This document shows positions 22,499-34,301 of a DNA stretch of 64,000 bases, one piece after another. The notes beneath the pieces are model-generated. The model did not search any database, was not told where the DNA came from, and worked only from the letters and a program-made list of their open reading frames with translations. Origin of the DNA: Dryas octopetala (Eukaryota; Streptophyta; Magnoliopsida; Rosales; Rosaceae). The DNA lies in the NCBI GenBank assembly GCA_963921425.1, contig OY992835.1:16058001-16122000 (forward strand), given 5' to 3'. Numbering within the stretch: the first letter of the stretch is position 1; each line of letters starts with the position of its first letter. The translations under genes and the position numbers were made by a program.

Positions 22499-24560
22499 TA
22501 CAGGTCCACCTGATCCCCAACCTGCTGCCCCCCAGCCACGACCACTGCAAACTTACATCCGCAACCCAAACCGATCTGTAGCTCATTTTCCAGCGCCTGC
22601 AGCACCCAATCCAGCTTCTCGTGTCCCACTCCACATCTCTGACCCACTACCATCTCCTACTCAAAATGACCATTCCATGGTGACTCGCTCCAAAAATCAG
22701 ATCTTTAAACCCAAGTGCCTTAATACAGTCACCAAACACCCTCTCCCATCTTCATTGGAACCAACTTGTGTCTCTCAGGCTGTTCGTGACCCTCATTGGC
22801 GTGCCGCCATGTCAGAAGAGTTCACTGCCTTGCTTCGCAATGGCACTTGGGAGCTTGTTCCTCCTTCCCCTGGTAAAAACATTATCGGTTGTAAGTGGGT
22901 GTTTCGCACCAAACGAAACCCGGATGGCAGCATTGATCGGTACAAAGCCCGCTTGGTGGCAAAAGGGTTCCACCAAAGACCCGGTATTGATTTCTCCGAC
23001 ACCTTTAGTCCGGTGGTCAAACCCACTACCATTCGGATTGTTCTACATATTGCACTTGCACATGGGTGGCCCATCCGTCAACTTGACGTAAATAATGCAT
23101 TTCTTCATGGGTTTATTTCTGAGGATGTGTTCATGGTTCAACCTCCTGGGTTTGTCGATTCCAATGTCCCTAATCATGTGTGTAAGCTGCGTAAGGCTCT
23201 TTATGGCCTCAAACAAGCACCACGTGCTTGGTATAAAGAGCTCAGTTCATTCCTCCTCTCGGCTGGTTTTGTCAATGCCATTTCGGATGCTTCACTCTTT
23301 GTTTATCACCATAATACTGCTGTTATTTATTTTTTGGTCTATGTGGATGATCTTATTGTCACAGGCAACAACCCTTCCATTATCTCTTAGTTTATTGCTC
23401 ACCTTGCAAGGCGATTTTCCATCAAAGATCTCGGGGCCCTTCATTACTTCCTTGGTGTTGAGGTTGTGCCTACCCGTGCTGGATTATTTTTATCTCAACA
23501 CAAGTACATCCGGGATCTCTTGACAAAAGCTCATATGGATGGAGCCAAAGCGGCTAGTGTTCCCATGTCCACCACAGATTCTCTCATTTTACATGATGGT
23601 TCTCCTCCTGCAGATCCAAAAGTTTATCGTCAACTTGTCGGTGGTCTTCAATATCTCAGTATAACTCGACCCGACATCTCATTCACTGTCAACAAGCTCT
23701 CTCAGTTCATGCATATGCCATCCACCATCCATTGGCAAGCTCTCAAGCGGCTCCTTCGCTATCTTAAAGGAACTCTGTACCATGGCTTGTTTTTCCGTCG
23801 CTCCACCTCCCTCAACTTGTATGCCTTCTCCGATGCGGATTGGGCGGGTAATCGTGATGACAGGACCTCCACGACAGCCTATGTTGTGTATCTTGGTGGC
23901 ACTCTCATCTCATGGAGTTCTCGCAAACAACGCTCGGTTGCTCGCTTCTCCACCGAGGCTGAATATCGTGCTATTGCCTCTACTGCTGCTGAAATTGCCT
24001 GGGTTCAGTCCTTGCTTCGAGAACTTGGCATCTCTCTACCAAGGACACCTCTTATCTCCTGTGACAACATTGGTGCTACCTTCTACTGTGCAAATCCAGT
24101 TCTTCATTCCCGTATGAAGCATATTGATATTGACTTTCAGTTTGTCTGTGATCGTGTGGCTCGTGGTAAACTACAGGTCTCTCATGTTTCCACCCTTGAT
24201 CAGCTAGCAGATGCTTTAACGAAACCATTGTCCCGCCACCGCTTTCATCTCCTTCGAACCAAGATTGGTGTCTCCGATGGGACCACCATCTTGCGGGGGC
24301 GTAATAAGGATTCCTCCTCATCTGCTGATATTCTGCCATCATCACAGCAGCATACAAAGTCAGAGATCAGCTAATATTGCTTGGCTGATCTCCTTTCCTA
24401 TTTTAGCCTTAGTTGACCTTTTTCATTAAATGTATTTGATTTATTCTTGCATTTATTCTTGCTGTAATTCTGTCATGTATTTATTGCTACCCTGTACCAA
24501 TGTGTGTATATAACACTCATTTCAATATCAATAGAAAATCACTTCAGCCAATATCTTATA
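22464..24560. repeat. Right arm of the Copia palindrome
   Basis: Starts at CCACCACTCATCCC directly beside the truncated gag of the left copy and ends GCCAATATCTTATA, mirroring the left arm. The 2200 bp between the arms (20264-22463) are single-copy gag, protease and integrase sequence. Confidence 0.88.
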
Positions 24561-26583
24561 TCACTGTCCCCAGTTAAAAACCAAGCATGAAACGTAAGTG
24601 CAACACCATAACCGTAGTAAGTGATCATTTTAAGCAAGTAAAATGGGAACCAAGTTCAACTCACAAGGGTCAGACCCCCTGCCCAGCAATATAGGATTTT
24701 GACTTCTGTCAAAAACCAGGGAACAAATATGCAGCCAAGAGAGTGAAAATACGTTTAGCCAAAAAAACCACTACTTTGTCAACACATAAAAAAAAAAAAA
24801 AAAAAAAAAGAACCACCATTTTTTACTACTGGTATTACTCTTCAAAAATTTTCCATCCACTAACTTTTTCATGTTTTTTTTTTTTTTTATATAGTTATAC
24901 ATATCATACGAAATGTTCTCTTGACAATATTTGGCAACATAATAATTTTATGTTGGGAATTTGGATAATTAATTAAGTTAACTCATGACTGAATTTGTGG
25001 CCCAAATTTCATTAAATATTGACTCAAAATAATTTCAGTCAGAACATAATATTTCATGACATAAATCTCTACTTATTGTGAAAGTGAATCTTTCAGGTAT
25101 GCTATCAAACGCCTTTTGCCCCAACCCGCAAAGGAAAAAAATCAAAGAAACTAGAGGCAATAGAGAAAAAAAGGACTTAATGAGCTCAATTGACCCTATT
25201 GTTACCACCTCAACCTGCCACTATTTGTTATGCAAATAAACTACCAGTAAGAAAAGCCCAGCGGGAAGAAATTAGATGACTAGAAAACATTGTCAGGGAA
25301 TCTTCTTTTCTTTCATAGCCATTCATCCATTAATCATGAACCTGAGAAAAATGAAGTCATTGGCAAAAGAATTACATTCAGGCTAACCACATGTGAAAAT
25401 TTTAAAAAGTCATATGTGGACTTTAATTATTCCACAACATGCAAGGTCTACAACTTTTTAAAGTTTAACATGCAACTCTCAAATCATCTCAAAAGAATAA
25501 AAAACATGCAACTGTCGAATGTATATATGCTCTTGGCAAGTAGAGGGCGCTGACTTTAGTGGGTCAATGGGCTTGAAAGATCCATTTTACGCACTATACT
25601 TGTCAATAGCCCATACTTATTGATATAATTGGATAAGCTACACTATATAATTGGATAAGCTACACTAATTATTCCCTAAACCCTAAACCCTTACAAAGGA
25701 ATGGGCATTATTATATATGGTCTGACAATTCCATTAATTGTTTTTCTTTAATCTAAAGTTATTAGGGAGGAGAGATTGGAACTTAAAAACTCAAATAGTA
25801 AAGGTAAACACTCTTAACCGGCCACCAACAAATCCCCACGGATTGACCATTCCATTATTTGATTCACACATTAGTGTTTTGGTCAAGAGCAGGAAAATCA
25901 ATTGAAATTGACAAAAGCCTGTTTCTGACCGCTTGTGAGAAATTTAAGAAGGGGTTATATATTTCTAGAACAAAAATTATTATGTGCAGATAGTATGTAC
26001 AATCTTTATATGAGTATACCATTTTTGTGCATATACTTGTTTTAGTCTTGATATTTTCAGCTCTAAATATGTCAAAAATTAAGGTAATACTATTTCTTTG
26101 ACTCAAATGAAGATTAAGGTTGTTAAAGGATTTTTTGGTCTGGGAATTTGGTTATTGTTGGCAACACAGTGTTAGATGGGAATGGGTGCATACCATATGG
26201 ATTGTGGCATTTGTAGGCATTATGGTTGGATACAGAAGTAACTGGAGCATTGTTTTTGAGAAGATTCAGTGCTTTCTGGTGCTTGCATTGTGTTGGGTAT
26301 AGGGATTAAACAAAGACACTTTTTGACAGTGTTTCCCATCTAGCACATGCTGCAGGGTGAATTTATCAAAATTCTTGCACATGCAGTCAGCCTCTTTTCT
26401 CAAGAAGATGCATCATTTGATTATGAAAAACTTGCAATCCATACAATAATACAGTATCTATTACAAAGATATTGTATATTAAGACCATATAACCTGCAGG
26501 ATTTTAACGGGTGCTAACCTGCAGGATTTAAATAAATAAAAACATCCACATTCCCATTATTCTATCGAGATCAATAAGTATTA
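24561..26583. other. Upstream region of RLK-A and downstream region of RLK-B
   Basis: No gene. About 24565-24760 matches 31284-31480 upstream of RLK-B (shared GGGAACCAAGTTCAAC, GGGTCAGACCCCCTGCCCAGC), marking it as RLK-A promoter-distal DNA moved away from its gene by the Copia structure. A poly(A) tract lies at about 24788-24810. Two CCCTAAA telo-box units occur at about 25674-25690. From about 25860 the sequence matches the 3' flank of other array members. Confidence 0.6.
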
Positions 26584-29500
26584 CTACCTAACTGAGGGAC
26601 GTAACATAGTGATCGAATTCTGAGACATCATCTCAATGGAACTTCCTAATTCAGTGTCATTGCCGCTCTGCTTTGTTCCAGCCAGTTCAGTTGCCAAACA
26701 CTCCTTCAAGTCCACCACTACCTTACTCATGATTGGCCTTTGGGTGGCATCTCTAGATACACATGCCATTGCTATTTCCACTGCTTTCCACAAAGAGTTG
26801 ATATTGAAACTTCCCTCTAGCCTCGGGTCAACAATGCTGTGAATGTCTCCATTCAGAAGCATAGAACCAACCCACATACAAATGTGAATCCTTTCATGCC
26901 TGTTTGAATAAACAGGTCGACCTGTGATAATCTCCAACAGTACAATCCCAAAGCTATACACATCACTTTTCTCATTTAACTTGTTTGATAGGTCGTACCT
27001 TCAAGTCAACCATGCAACTCAAGTCATATCTTCTGAAAGGGGATTTTGCTAAAACATCCATTCACAGTTTTTTTTCTTCATTCTTCTTGTTGGCTTTGCT
27101 TAATTTAAGTTTTCTTCATTGAAATATTAATAATATTTGGAATAATAGCTATGATGGATGAACTAAAACAATAATACTAGATGCACCAAAAGTTGTCCCA
27201 AATTTTAGTCACCAAATGTCGGAAATAAATGAGATCCAAAGTGGCCTCAGATATAAACAAATGGAACACCGCTGGGACTCGAAATTTTGGGTTTGTTTTA
27301 ATGTCTGTAGCATTACTCAAACTGAAGACAAAAAAAAAAAAGGAAAAACTTACTCAGGGGCAAGGTATCCTTGAGTGCCAGCAACACCTGTGAATATATG
27401 TGTCCCATCACCTGCAGGGAAAACTCTGGATAGGCCAAAATCAGATAGTTTGGCTTGGAAGTTTTCATTCAACAAGATATTTGTTGATTTCACATCCCTG
27501 TGGATCATAGGTGGCTTACAACCATAGTGCAGATACTCCAATCCTGAATTCAAAAATTCAGACATCGCTTATCAAAAATAAAAAAAGAATTGAAAAAGAA
27601 AATGGATTATGAAAATCATTTAGTTGCAGACCTTGTGCAGTGTCTGTTGCTATCTGAAGTCTGCCTTCCCAAGTCAAAACATTTGAACTGCTATCTACAT
27701 CCAAAAAAAACAAAAGGAAACCTCAATGATGTCATGATGCAGTAAGAATGTTTCTGCAGAATATAGATTTCTAGTGCGAAAAACTCAAAGCCTCTGATAA
27801 TTGACTCTCTCAACAGTTTAGATGTACTAAGAACTAGTGAATTTTGCTACTGAATACATTCAATTGCTGCCAAACCTGAAAGAAATTCTCGTAAGTTTCC
27901 ATTGGCCATGTACTCGTAAATGAGCCCTTTGTTGGTTTCATCATTGCAATATCCTACAAGGCTTGTCAAGTTTGTATGATGAACTCTCATAAGAAGATTA
28001 ACCTATAATTTAAGAGACCACAACATCTTAGTTTATCATATATGATTGAGTTAAAAAAACATTGCATTGGTGTAATTTGAGAAACACGCCTCTGCAAGAA
28101 ATTGTTGAAATCCTTGAGCAGATGATGGCGAAAGCATCTTGAGAGCTACTTGAGTACCATCTACGTAGCCATGATAAACAGTTCCAAATCCGCCTTTTCC
28201 AAGAATCCTCTTGAAATTTTTGGTGATCTTGAGGACCTCAGGGTAAGTAAATTGTCGTTTTGTCAACTCCACTGCTCTAATGGTGGCTTTTGCATCCGTG
28301 GCAGCTCCTAAGATCATCATCACAAGTTTAATGAGCACATATTTATGAACAAGGTTATTAATTATCATTACTTTAAGATCTACACTTGCTTCTTATGTAA
28401 TGAAACCCTCACCTTTTTTTTTTTAATCACCACAAAGAAAAAAAATTTATAATATATTTGGAAGTCTTACCATGTTGTCTTTTCCTTTTAAAACCCCACC
28501 AGATAGCTGCTACAGATAATAAGAGGACTGAAACTCCAACAATGGACCCTACTATGGGAATAAGGAATTTGAGCTTCTTCTTTTTGCAAGAAGCATTTCC
28601 GGATAGGTTTGGATTTTCGCAGAAACTGACATCAAAATGGTTGATAGCAACAGTAGTTGGATTTTGATCAATTATAGTACCAATAATAAATATTCCTCTG
28701 TAATATTAGTAGCTGATGTTATAATTCTCAAGAAGAAAGAAATTTGAAAATAGAAATAGAAACCTGGTGCATCTGTGTTAATTATCTAAGATCTAACAAC
28801 AGTTTTAGAGTTAAACACAAAATTTCAAGCAGGCTAAAAAGAAAACAAAATTTGAAGGTCATGGTTTTCTACAAAACATACCTTAATGATAGCAAACCAT
28901 TCTTCTTTCTTTCAATGAGTCCTACTGGAACTGAGCCTGTGAGCTTGTTTTTCTCCAAGTTTCTGCAAAGGTGATTAATAAGAACTATACATATCACCAT
29001 ATTTGTAATGAGGGATTTTCGGTTAGCCCCATCATATATAACCAAATAACTTACAGGACATTTAAGTTTGGCATTTGAGACAAAAAGTCTGGAATTGGTC
29101 CAGTCAAGTTGTTGTTTGATAAATCCCTGAAATGAGCATCTCAACTCATTTAAGACTGATTGCACCAAATGAAATTTGGACAATATGCACACACAGTAAG
29201 ACATATATACTTACAATTTCTGTAGCATTGCAAGATCGAATACAGAAGGAGCTATCTCCCCTGTTAATCCACTTGAGGACAAGTCCCTGATTGCATGTTT
29301 CATAACTTAATTCACTAGGACATAAGTGGAATTAAAATGAAGATATATATCAGTAATTTTATTTGAAGAGATACTTACAGGGATGTGATTCTTGGGGGCT
29401 CATTTTGATTATAGGTACAGCTTAGACGTTCCCACGAATAAATTAGAGGGGCACATGGATCTCCTTGCCAATTCTTCTTAATTTTATAAGTAGACTTGAT

Positions 29501-31020
29501 GTTTGTGATTGCATAAACTAAAATTTTCAAAAGCAAACAGAAAATCTCATCAAAATAAATCAAATATATAATATATTATATGTAAAAGTATACATAGGCA
29601 CTACATCGAGTAATGAAAGCTCGTGTAAGGAAGAATTACTTACCATCTTCTTGGTTTGTTTCTGAATGTTCTAAGAATTCCTTTACCATATAAATCTCGA
29701 CTGCATTGAGGATGGGTGGAAGGATAGAGTTCTCAGCCTTAGAGAGTGAAAAATTATATCGTCCTCCACTCAAAGCCCTAGAGCTGTAAATAGTATTTGT
29801 GTACAAGTATTCAGGAGAAAATGGCCCATAAAAAAACTCCTCATTCATTGTAATAGAGAGCTGTCTAGACTGGTTGGCTTGGAGCTTTTCAACTTCTGCA
29901 AAGTGCATGTAAATGTAAAATTCTATTGCATCATTCTCATCAGGAGACGGCCACCAAGAAAAATTTAAGGAACCATTTGCATTTTTTGGCACGGCAGCAG
30001 TACTCATGACAACAGATGCTGGTTCGTAAAAATTGTGAGATAGAAGATCAATGGTGGATGAGGTACTTAATTGTGTCCACTCATCATTTTTACCGGAATA
30101 CCAGAAGCGATCATGAACATCGTCTGGATACCTATATAGAGATTATTAAGAGTTAATTCATGATCAGTATTTAGCTATTTGAACAGTACTGCTATGATCA
30201 TCTCCTAAAGAAAGATCGCATATATACCTATAAAGTTTATCGTTAGGTGCTATTTGACCAAGGTCAAACCGCCAGTTAAGTGCCAATGACCCCATCTGTG
30301 TTTCATAAGTTGAATTAGGTAATGGCCTCAGTTCTATAGCTGATATAAACGGAACCCCGGATCCTGTGTCCACCAAACAAACATGTATATAGTTCTGCAG
30401 AGGGACATGTATGAGCTCCTTGTGTGTTTCTGCATTGGAGGCATTCTCGAACTTCACTGAATCCCACAAATTAGGCCCCAGATGTAGTTCAAATTCCGGT
30501 ATTTTATCATGTCCATCATAATTCCCATACACGAAACTTGACCTGATCAAATATTTTTCTCCACCTGTGACGTTTATTTTGTAGCAGTTCCTGGTTCCTT
30601 GAGGGAAGCTCCTAACAGACCAGTACGGCTGTTGATAGTCATTTTTAGAATCACTTGATACCAATTTACTCTCACCAGTGTCTATGAAGGCTGCATCTGA
30701 AATGTAGTCAATGCGTGTTGACTTTTCAGTATAGCTTGAATTTGCCGCAAGGCCACAATCTATGCTAATAAAGCCTGAGACAGACAATATGAGAGTTAGA
30801 GCTTCCAACTCAAAATTAATTAGCAGTGGATGGATAGCCCAAGACATTATATGTTGTAACACAAGGCTTTCATTCATTCTACACAAATAAGAGAGAGACA
30901 TTAGCTGATTGACTGCAGATATTCATTCATACCTGATTGATCCTGGGCATGAACTAGCAGCATAAGAGCACAACCACCAAGCAGTGGCAAGAGGAATTGC
31001 TTGAATATCTGCAACATCAT
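26584..31020 (-). CDS. RLK-B: malectin-like LRR receptor-like Ser/Thr kinase, complete
   Basis: Plasma-membrane receptor kinase of LRR-RLK subfamily I (SIRK/FRK1-like); ligand unknown. Thirteen exons: 31020-30933, 30774-30228, 30131-29644, 29517-29379, 29286-29215, 29126-29055, 28962-28882, 28625-28471, 28307-28090, 28002-27876, 27694-27632, 27543-27354, 26998-26584; 2655 nt, 884 residues, no break. Signal peptide about 1-26; malectin-like domain about 30-375; three LRRs (about 415-490, two as 72-nt exons); transmembrane helix about 516-538 followed by KRKRQ; kinase with GKGGFGTV (584-591), Lys604 in VALK (usually VAIK), HRD Asp700, DFG Asp718, APE 745-747. HRD makes it an RD kinase. The intron after exon 9 has a GC donor. 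Start is the first of two ATGs before the signal peptide. Confidence 0.92.
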
Positions 31021-31064
31021 TACACTTTGGGAAACAAGATGCGAGTTTGTTTTCGAAGAATATG

Positions 31065-31109
31065 GTTTTATATAAGAGTAATGCTATGCAGTGATCGCAT
31101 TTCTTGACT
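31065..31109 (-). promoter_or_regulatory. Core promoter of RLK-B: TATA box and W-box
   Basis: Minus-strand CTCTTATATAAAACC (31065-31078) lies about 50 bases before the ATG; TTGACT on the plus strand (31104-31109) is a W-box core. Both align with RLK-A. In Arabidopsis SIRK/FRK1 is a WRKY target, which makes the W-box plausible, but it is only a six-base match. Confidence 0.5.
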
Positions 31110-32010
31110 GAGTAATCAGTAATGTAACACACATTTCTTGAATAATGAATACTATGTTATAGTTGCACTATTAATATTACAAGGTCAGTTTCAAGGGGTC
31201 ATATTGAGCCAGAGTTGAAGATCTAAAACAGTAAAAGATAACATAATTAACGGAGAAAAGACTACAGTCACCCGACTCATTGTCCCCAGTAAAAATTAAA
31301 GAATGAAACTGTACATAACATACAACATCATAACCATATATAGTAAATGATCATTTTAAACAGGTAACATGGGAACCAAGTTCAACCCACAAGGGTCAGA
31401 CCCCCTGCCCAGCCATATGGGATTTTGACTTCTGTCAAAAGCCAGGGAACAAATATGCAGCCAAAAGAGTGAACCTACGTATAGCCAAAAACCCACCATT
31501 TTATCAACCTAAAAAGCCCCCTCACTATTTTAAGTACTGGTAATATTCTTCAGAACTTTTCCATCTCTAAAGAATAATACCTCCACCACATTTTGTGTTT
31601 CTTTTATTTGATACATAAACACACACACACACACGCGCGCACACATATAGGTATACATACAGAAATGATTACTTGTGAGTTGTGATATAGTACTTTCCAA
31701 ACATGTGACGAATTTTGATAATATCAATTAAGTTGACTCTTAAATACATGTGTGGTTCAGATTGTATAGTACGAAAACATTACCCTTGGCTGGTTTGTGA
31801 TTATGAATTGTGTCTACTTATTATGAAACTCTGTGAGGTATTTTATCAAACACCTTTTGCCCCGTGTTTAATGGAGAAAGTCAAAGAAACTAGTGGTAAT
31901 GACCTAAATTTAATGGAGAAAAACAATGACTTAGTGGGCTCAATTGAACCCTAGTTACTACCTCAGAGGAAAGCCATACAAACATTATGAATAATAACAA
32001 AGGGTTGTAG
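31110..32010. other. Distal upstream DNA of RLK-B
   Basis: Non-coding. 31284-31480 is shared with the RLK-A upstream region at 24565-24760. A (CA)n/(CG)-containing microsatellite lies at 31620-31650. No gene seen. Confidence 0.6.
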
Positions 32011-32284
32011 GTAAGATATCTTGCCGAACTGACATACAACAGAGTCATAATAAAAAATATAAACATTATGTGATATATGCATACATCATCATATGATCAG
32101 CCAAATATGCTCAAGAACTAAAGTTGTATGTGCAACTTATTCAACACATGAAATAAAGAATTAACGACGAAATGTCTGTGGTGTGCACAAATTACCCACT
32201 TGATATAATAAGACTAATTAAATGTATATATAAAATGTTGATTCTAGAAAATAACTTGCATGTTCCCGTGATAAAGACAAGCTG

Positions 32285-32481
32285 GTGTCACAAAGAGAGA
32301 AAAAGGAGAAGAGAGAAAGAAAGGGAGAGAAAGAGAAAAAAAAAGAGAGGAGAGAGAGAGAGAGAGAGAGGGGGGAGGATGGGGATACCACCTGGTGGTA
32401 TCCCCGGGACATACAAGTTTCTCTAGTTGATTCTGCAGGTGGTATCCCCGGGACATACAAGTTTCTCTAGTTGATTCTATA
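32285..32481. repeat. GA-rich tract, 25-bp palindrome and 44-bp duplication
   Basis: A purine tract of AGAGAG and GAAAAAG units (32285-32380) is followed by a perfect palindrome at 32381-32405 (12-base arms GGGGATACCACC around one base) and a direct duplication of 44 bp beginning GGTGGTATCCCCGGG at 32394 and 32438. The right palindrome arm is thus present again in the second copy. Confidence 0.8.
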
Positions 32482-32823
32482 GTCAAATTGTACATGGTTG
32501 TAAGATCTCTTGCCGAACTGACATACAACAGAGTCATAATAGAAAATACAAACATGATGTGATATATGGATACATCATCACGTGATCAGCTAAATATGCT
32601 AAAGAACTAAAGTCGTATGTGCAATTTATTCCACAACATGGAATTGTACATAAAGAAATAAAGAATTAATGACGAAATGTTTGTGGTGTGCACAAATTAC
32701 CCATTTGATATAATAAGACTTTAATCAACTCTAGTGGCAAATATATAACAAATATATAAGATGTTGATTCTATAGTCAAATTGGACATTGGTTGTAAGAT
32801 CTCTTGCCGAATTGACATACAAC

Positions 32824-34039
32824 CAAGGAATAAAATTTCGGGTTTCGAGGAAATTTCGATGGAAATTTCGAAGATTTTTAAATTTCAACAGAAATTAAAC
32901 GAAAACGACGGAAATTATTATCAAAATACGGAAATTTTGAATGAAACTTTACTATATGTTTATTTAACATATTATCTACTACATTGATAAAAAAAAACAT
33001 TGAAGAAACCAAATTATATAGTAAGTTTCATGTGATATAAGATGAATATAATGCGCGCTGAAGGTAAATACTGTTAAATAAAATTAGTATAATGAATAAA
33101 TAAGATTAGTATATTCTTTATACTCCTTATATACTTTATAATTTATACTCTATATTGTTTAAGATATCGTATAAGATATTAAGGTTTAGGCCATTTAGGA
33201 TATTTTTAATTATTTTTTATATAAAAATGTGTTAGAGTTTATTAATTTAGGGTTTAAAACCAATTAAATGAAACCCCAAAAAAACAAAACGAAATGCCAA
33301 ATCATTTTTTTTTTCCAATTGCCCAAAAACCTCAAACTAGGATATAGTATATGATATTAGGGTTTAAGCCTTTTATGGTATTTTAAATTATTTTTTATAT
33401 AAAGATATATTAGAATTTACTAGTTTATGGTTTAAAAACAACTAAACGAAACTCCAAAACGGCCAAACGAAACCCCAAACCATTTTTTTTCTTTACAATT
33501 GTCTAAAGGCCTCAAACCCCAATCAACCCTAAACCTTTTAATTTTTTTTCTCTTTTTTACTTTTTTTTTCCTTTTTTTTTTTCTTCTTCTTTTTCTTTCT
33601 TTCTTTCCTTCCTTTTTTTTTTTCTTCTTTTTCTTTCCTTCCTTCCATTTCCTTTCTTTTCCCCTGAGTCTCCAGTCTCCACTGTTTTTTCTTCTTCTTC
33701 ATCCTCTCTCTCTCTCTGTGCATCTCCAATCCATCACCAACCCACTCTCACCCTCACCTCTTTCTCCCTCCTCTCTTTTCCCTCGATCTCCCCCTACCGG
33801 CCTCTTTCTCCCCCCTGCCGCCCCCTGCCACCGCCTCATTTTTCTCCCAAAACCCAGCCTCCTCTCCAAAACCCCAAAACCAGATCTCACCGGCGAAAAT
33901 TTCGGCGAAATTTCGAGGATTTCGGCAAAATTTTGATAATTTCGACGAAATTATCCCGAAAATTTAACAAATATGGGTTTCGATTTTGACACCCCAAAAA
34001 ATTGAAATTTTCGGTGAAATTTCAAAATTTAACACCTTG
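32824..34039. mobile_element. Non-autonomous hAT element (1216 bp)
   Basis: Starts CAAGGAATAAAATTTCG and ends AAATTTAACACCTTG, i.e. inverted ends sharing CAAGG and a TAAAATTT-like motif. It is flanked by CATACAAC (32816-32823) and CATACAAT (34040-34047), an 8-bp target duplication with one difference, typical of hAT. The first about 240 bp match the terminus of the hAT element at 62706-62970. No transposase: the middle holds a pyrimidine-rich tract (33540-33730) and a C-rich stretch, and the open frame 33499-33936 is low-complexity. Mobility would need the related autonomous element. Confidence 0.82.
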
Positions 34040-34301
34040 CATACAATAGAGTCATAATAAAAAATACAAACAAGATGTAATATATGCATACATCATCATG
34101 TAATCAGCTAAATATGCTCAAGAACTAAAGTCGTAAGTGCAACTTATTCCACAACATGGAATTATACATAAACAAATAAGGAATTAATGACGAAATGTGT
34201 GGTGTGCACAAATTACCCATTTGATATAATAAAGCAACTGACCAACTAGTGGCAAATATATACGATGTTGATTCTATAGTCAGATTTAACAACACTCGGC
34301 T

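Larger units (their letters stand above)
18167..24560. mobile_element. Palindromic (head-to-head) Ty1/Copia structure
   Basis: Two partial copies of one Copia element face each other. The left copy (minus) runs from a partial gag through protease, integrase, reverse transcriptase and RNase H to the 3' LTR-type end at 18167. The right copy (plus) starts at 22464 in the stretch between integrase and reverse transcriptase and runs to the same terminus at 24560. Neither has a 5' LTR or the start of gag. It is flanked by DNA that is continuous in the paralogous unit (CACCC... and TGTCCCCAG, compare 31270-31290), so it inserted as one block upstream of RLK-A. I found no clean target duplication. 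The arms differ at only a few positions, so it is young; the right copy has about one break in its open frame. Confidence 0.85.
32011..34301. repeat. Triplicated module upstream of RLK-B
   Basis: Three copies of a roughly 290-bp non-coding module start at 32011, 32500 and 32794, each beginning GTAAGAT(A/C)TCTTGCCGAA and including GTGTGCACAAATTACCCA and GATGTTGATTCTA. Copy one carries an inserted GA-rich/palindromic segment (32285-32481); copy three carries a 1216-bp hAT element (32824-34039). A related start occurs once near 52758 upstream of RLK-C. Confidence 0.75.

Noticed and set aside
18370-24357. Many mirrored 60-180 codon frames on both strands
   Set aside because: Shadows of the two Copia arms; identical in pairs because the arms are inverted copies.
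25674-25690. CCCTAAA repeats resembling telomere sequence
   Set aside because: Only two units; telo-box-sized, not an interstitial telomere array.
33499-33936. 145-codon Phe/Leu-rich frame
   Set aside because: Translation of a pyrimidine tract inside the non-autonomous hAT element.
32011-34301. CRISPR-like spaced repeats
   Set aside because: Repeats are about 290 bp, imperfect and in a plant genome; ordinary tandem duplication.
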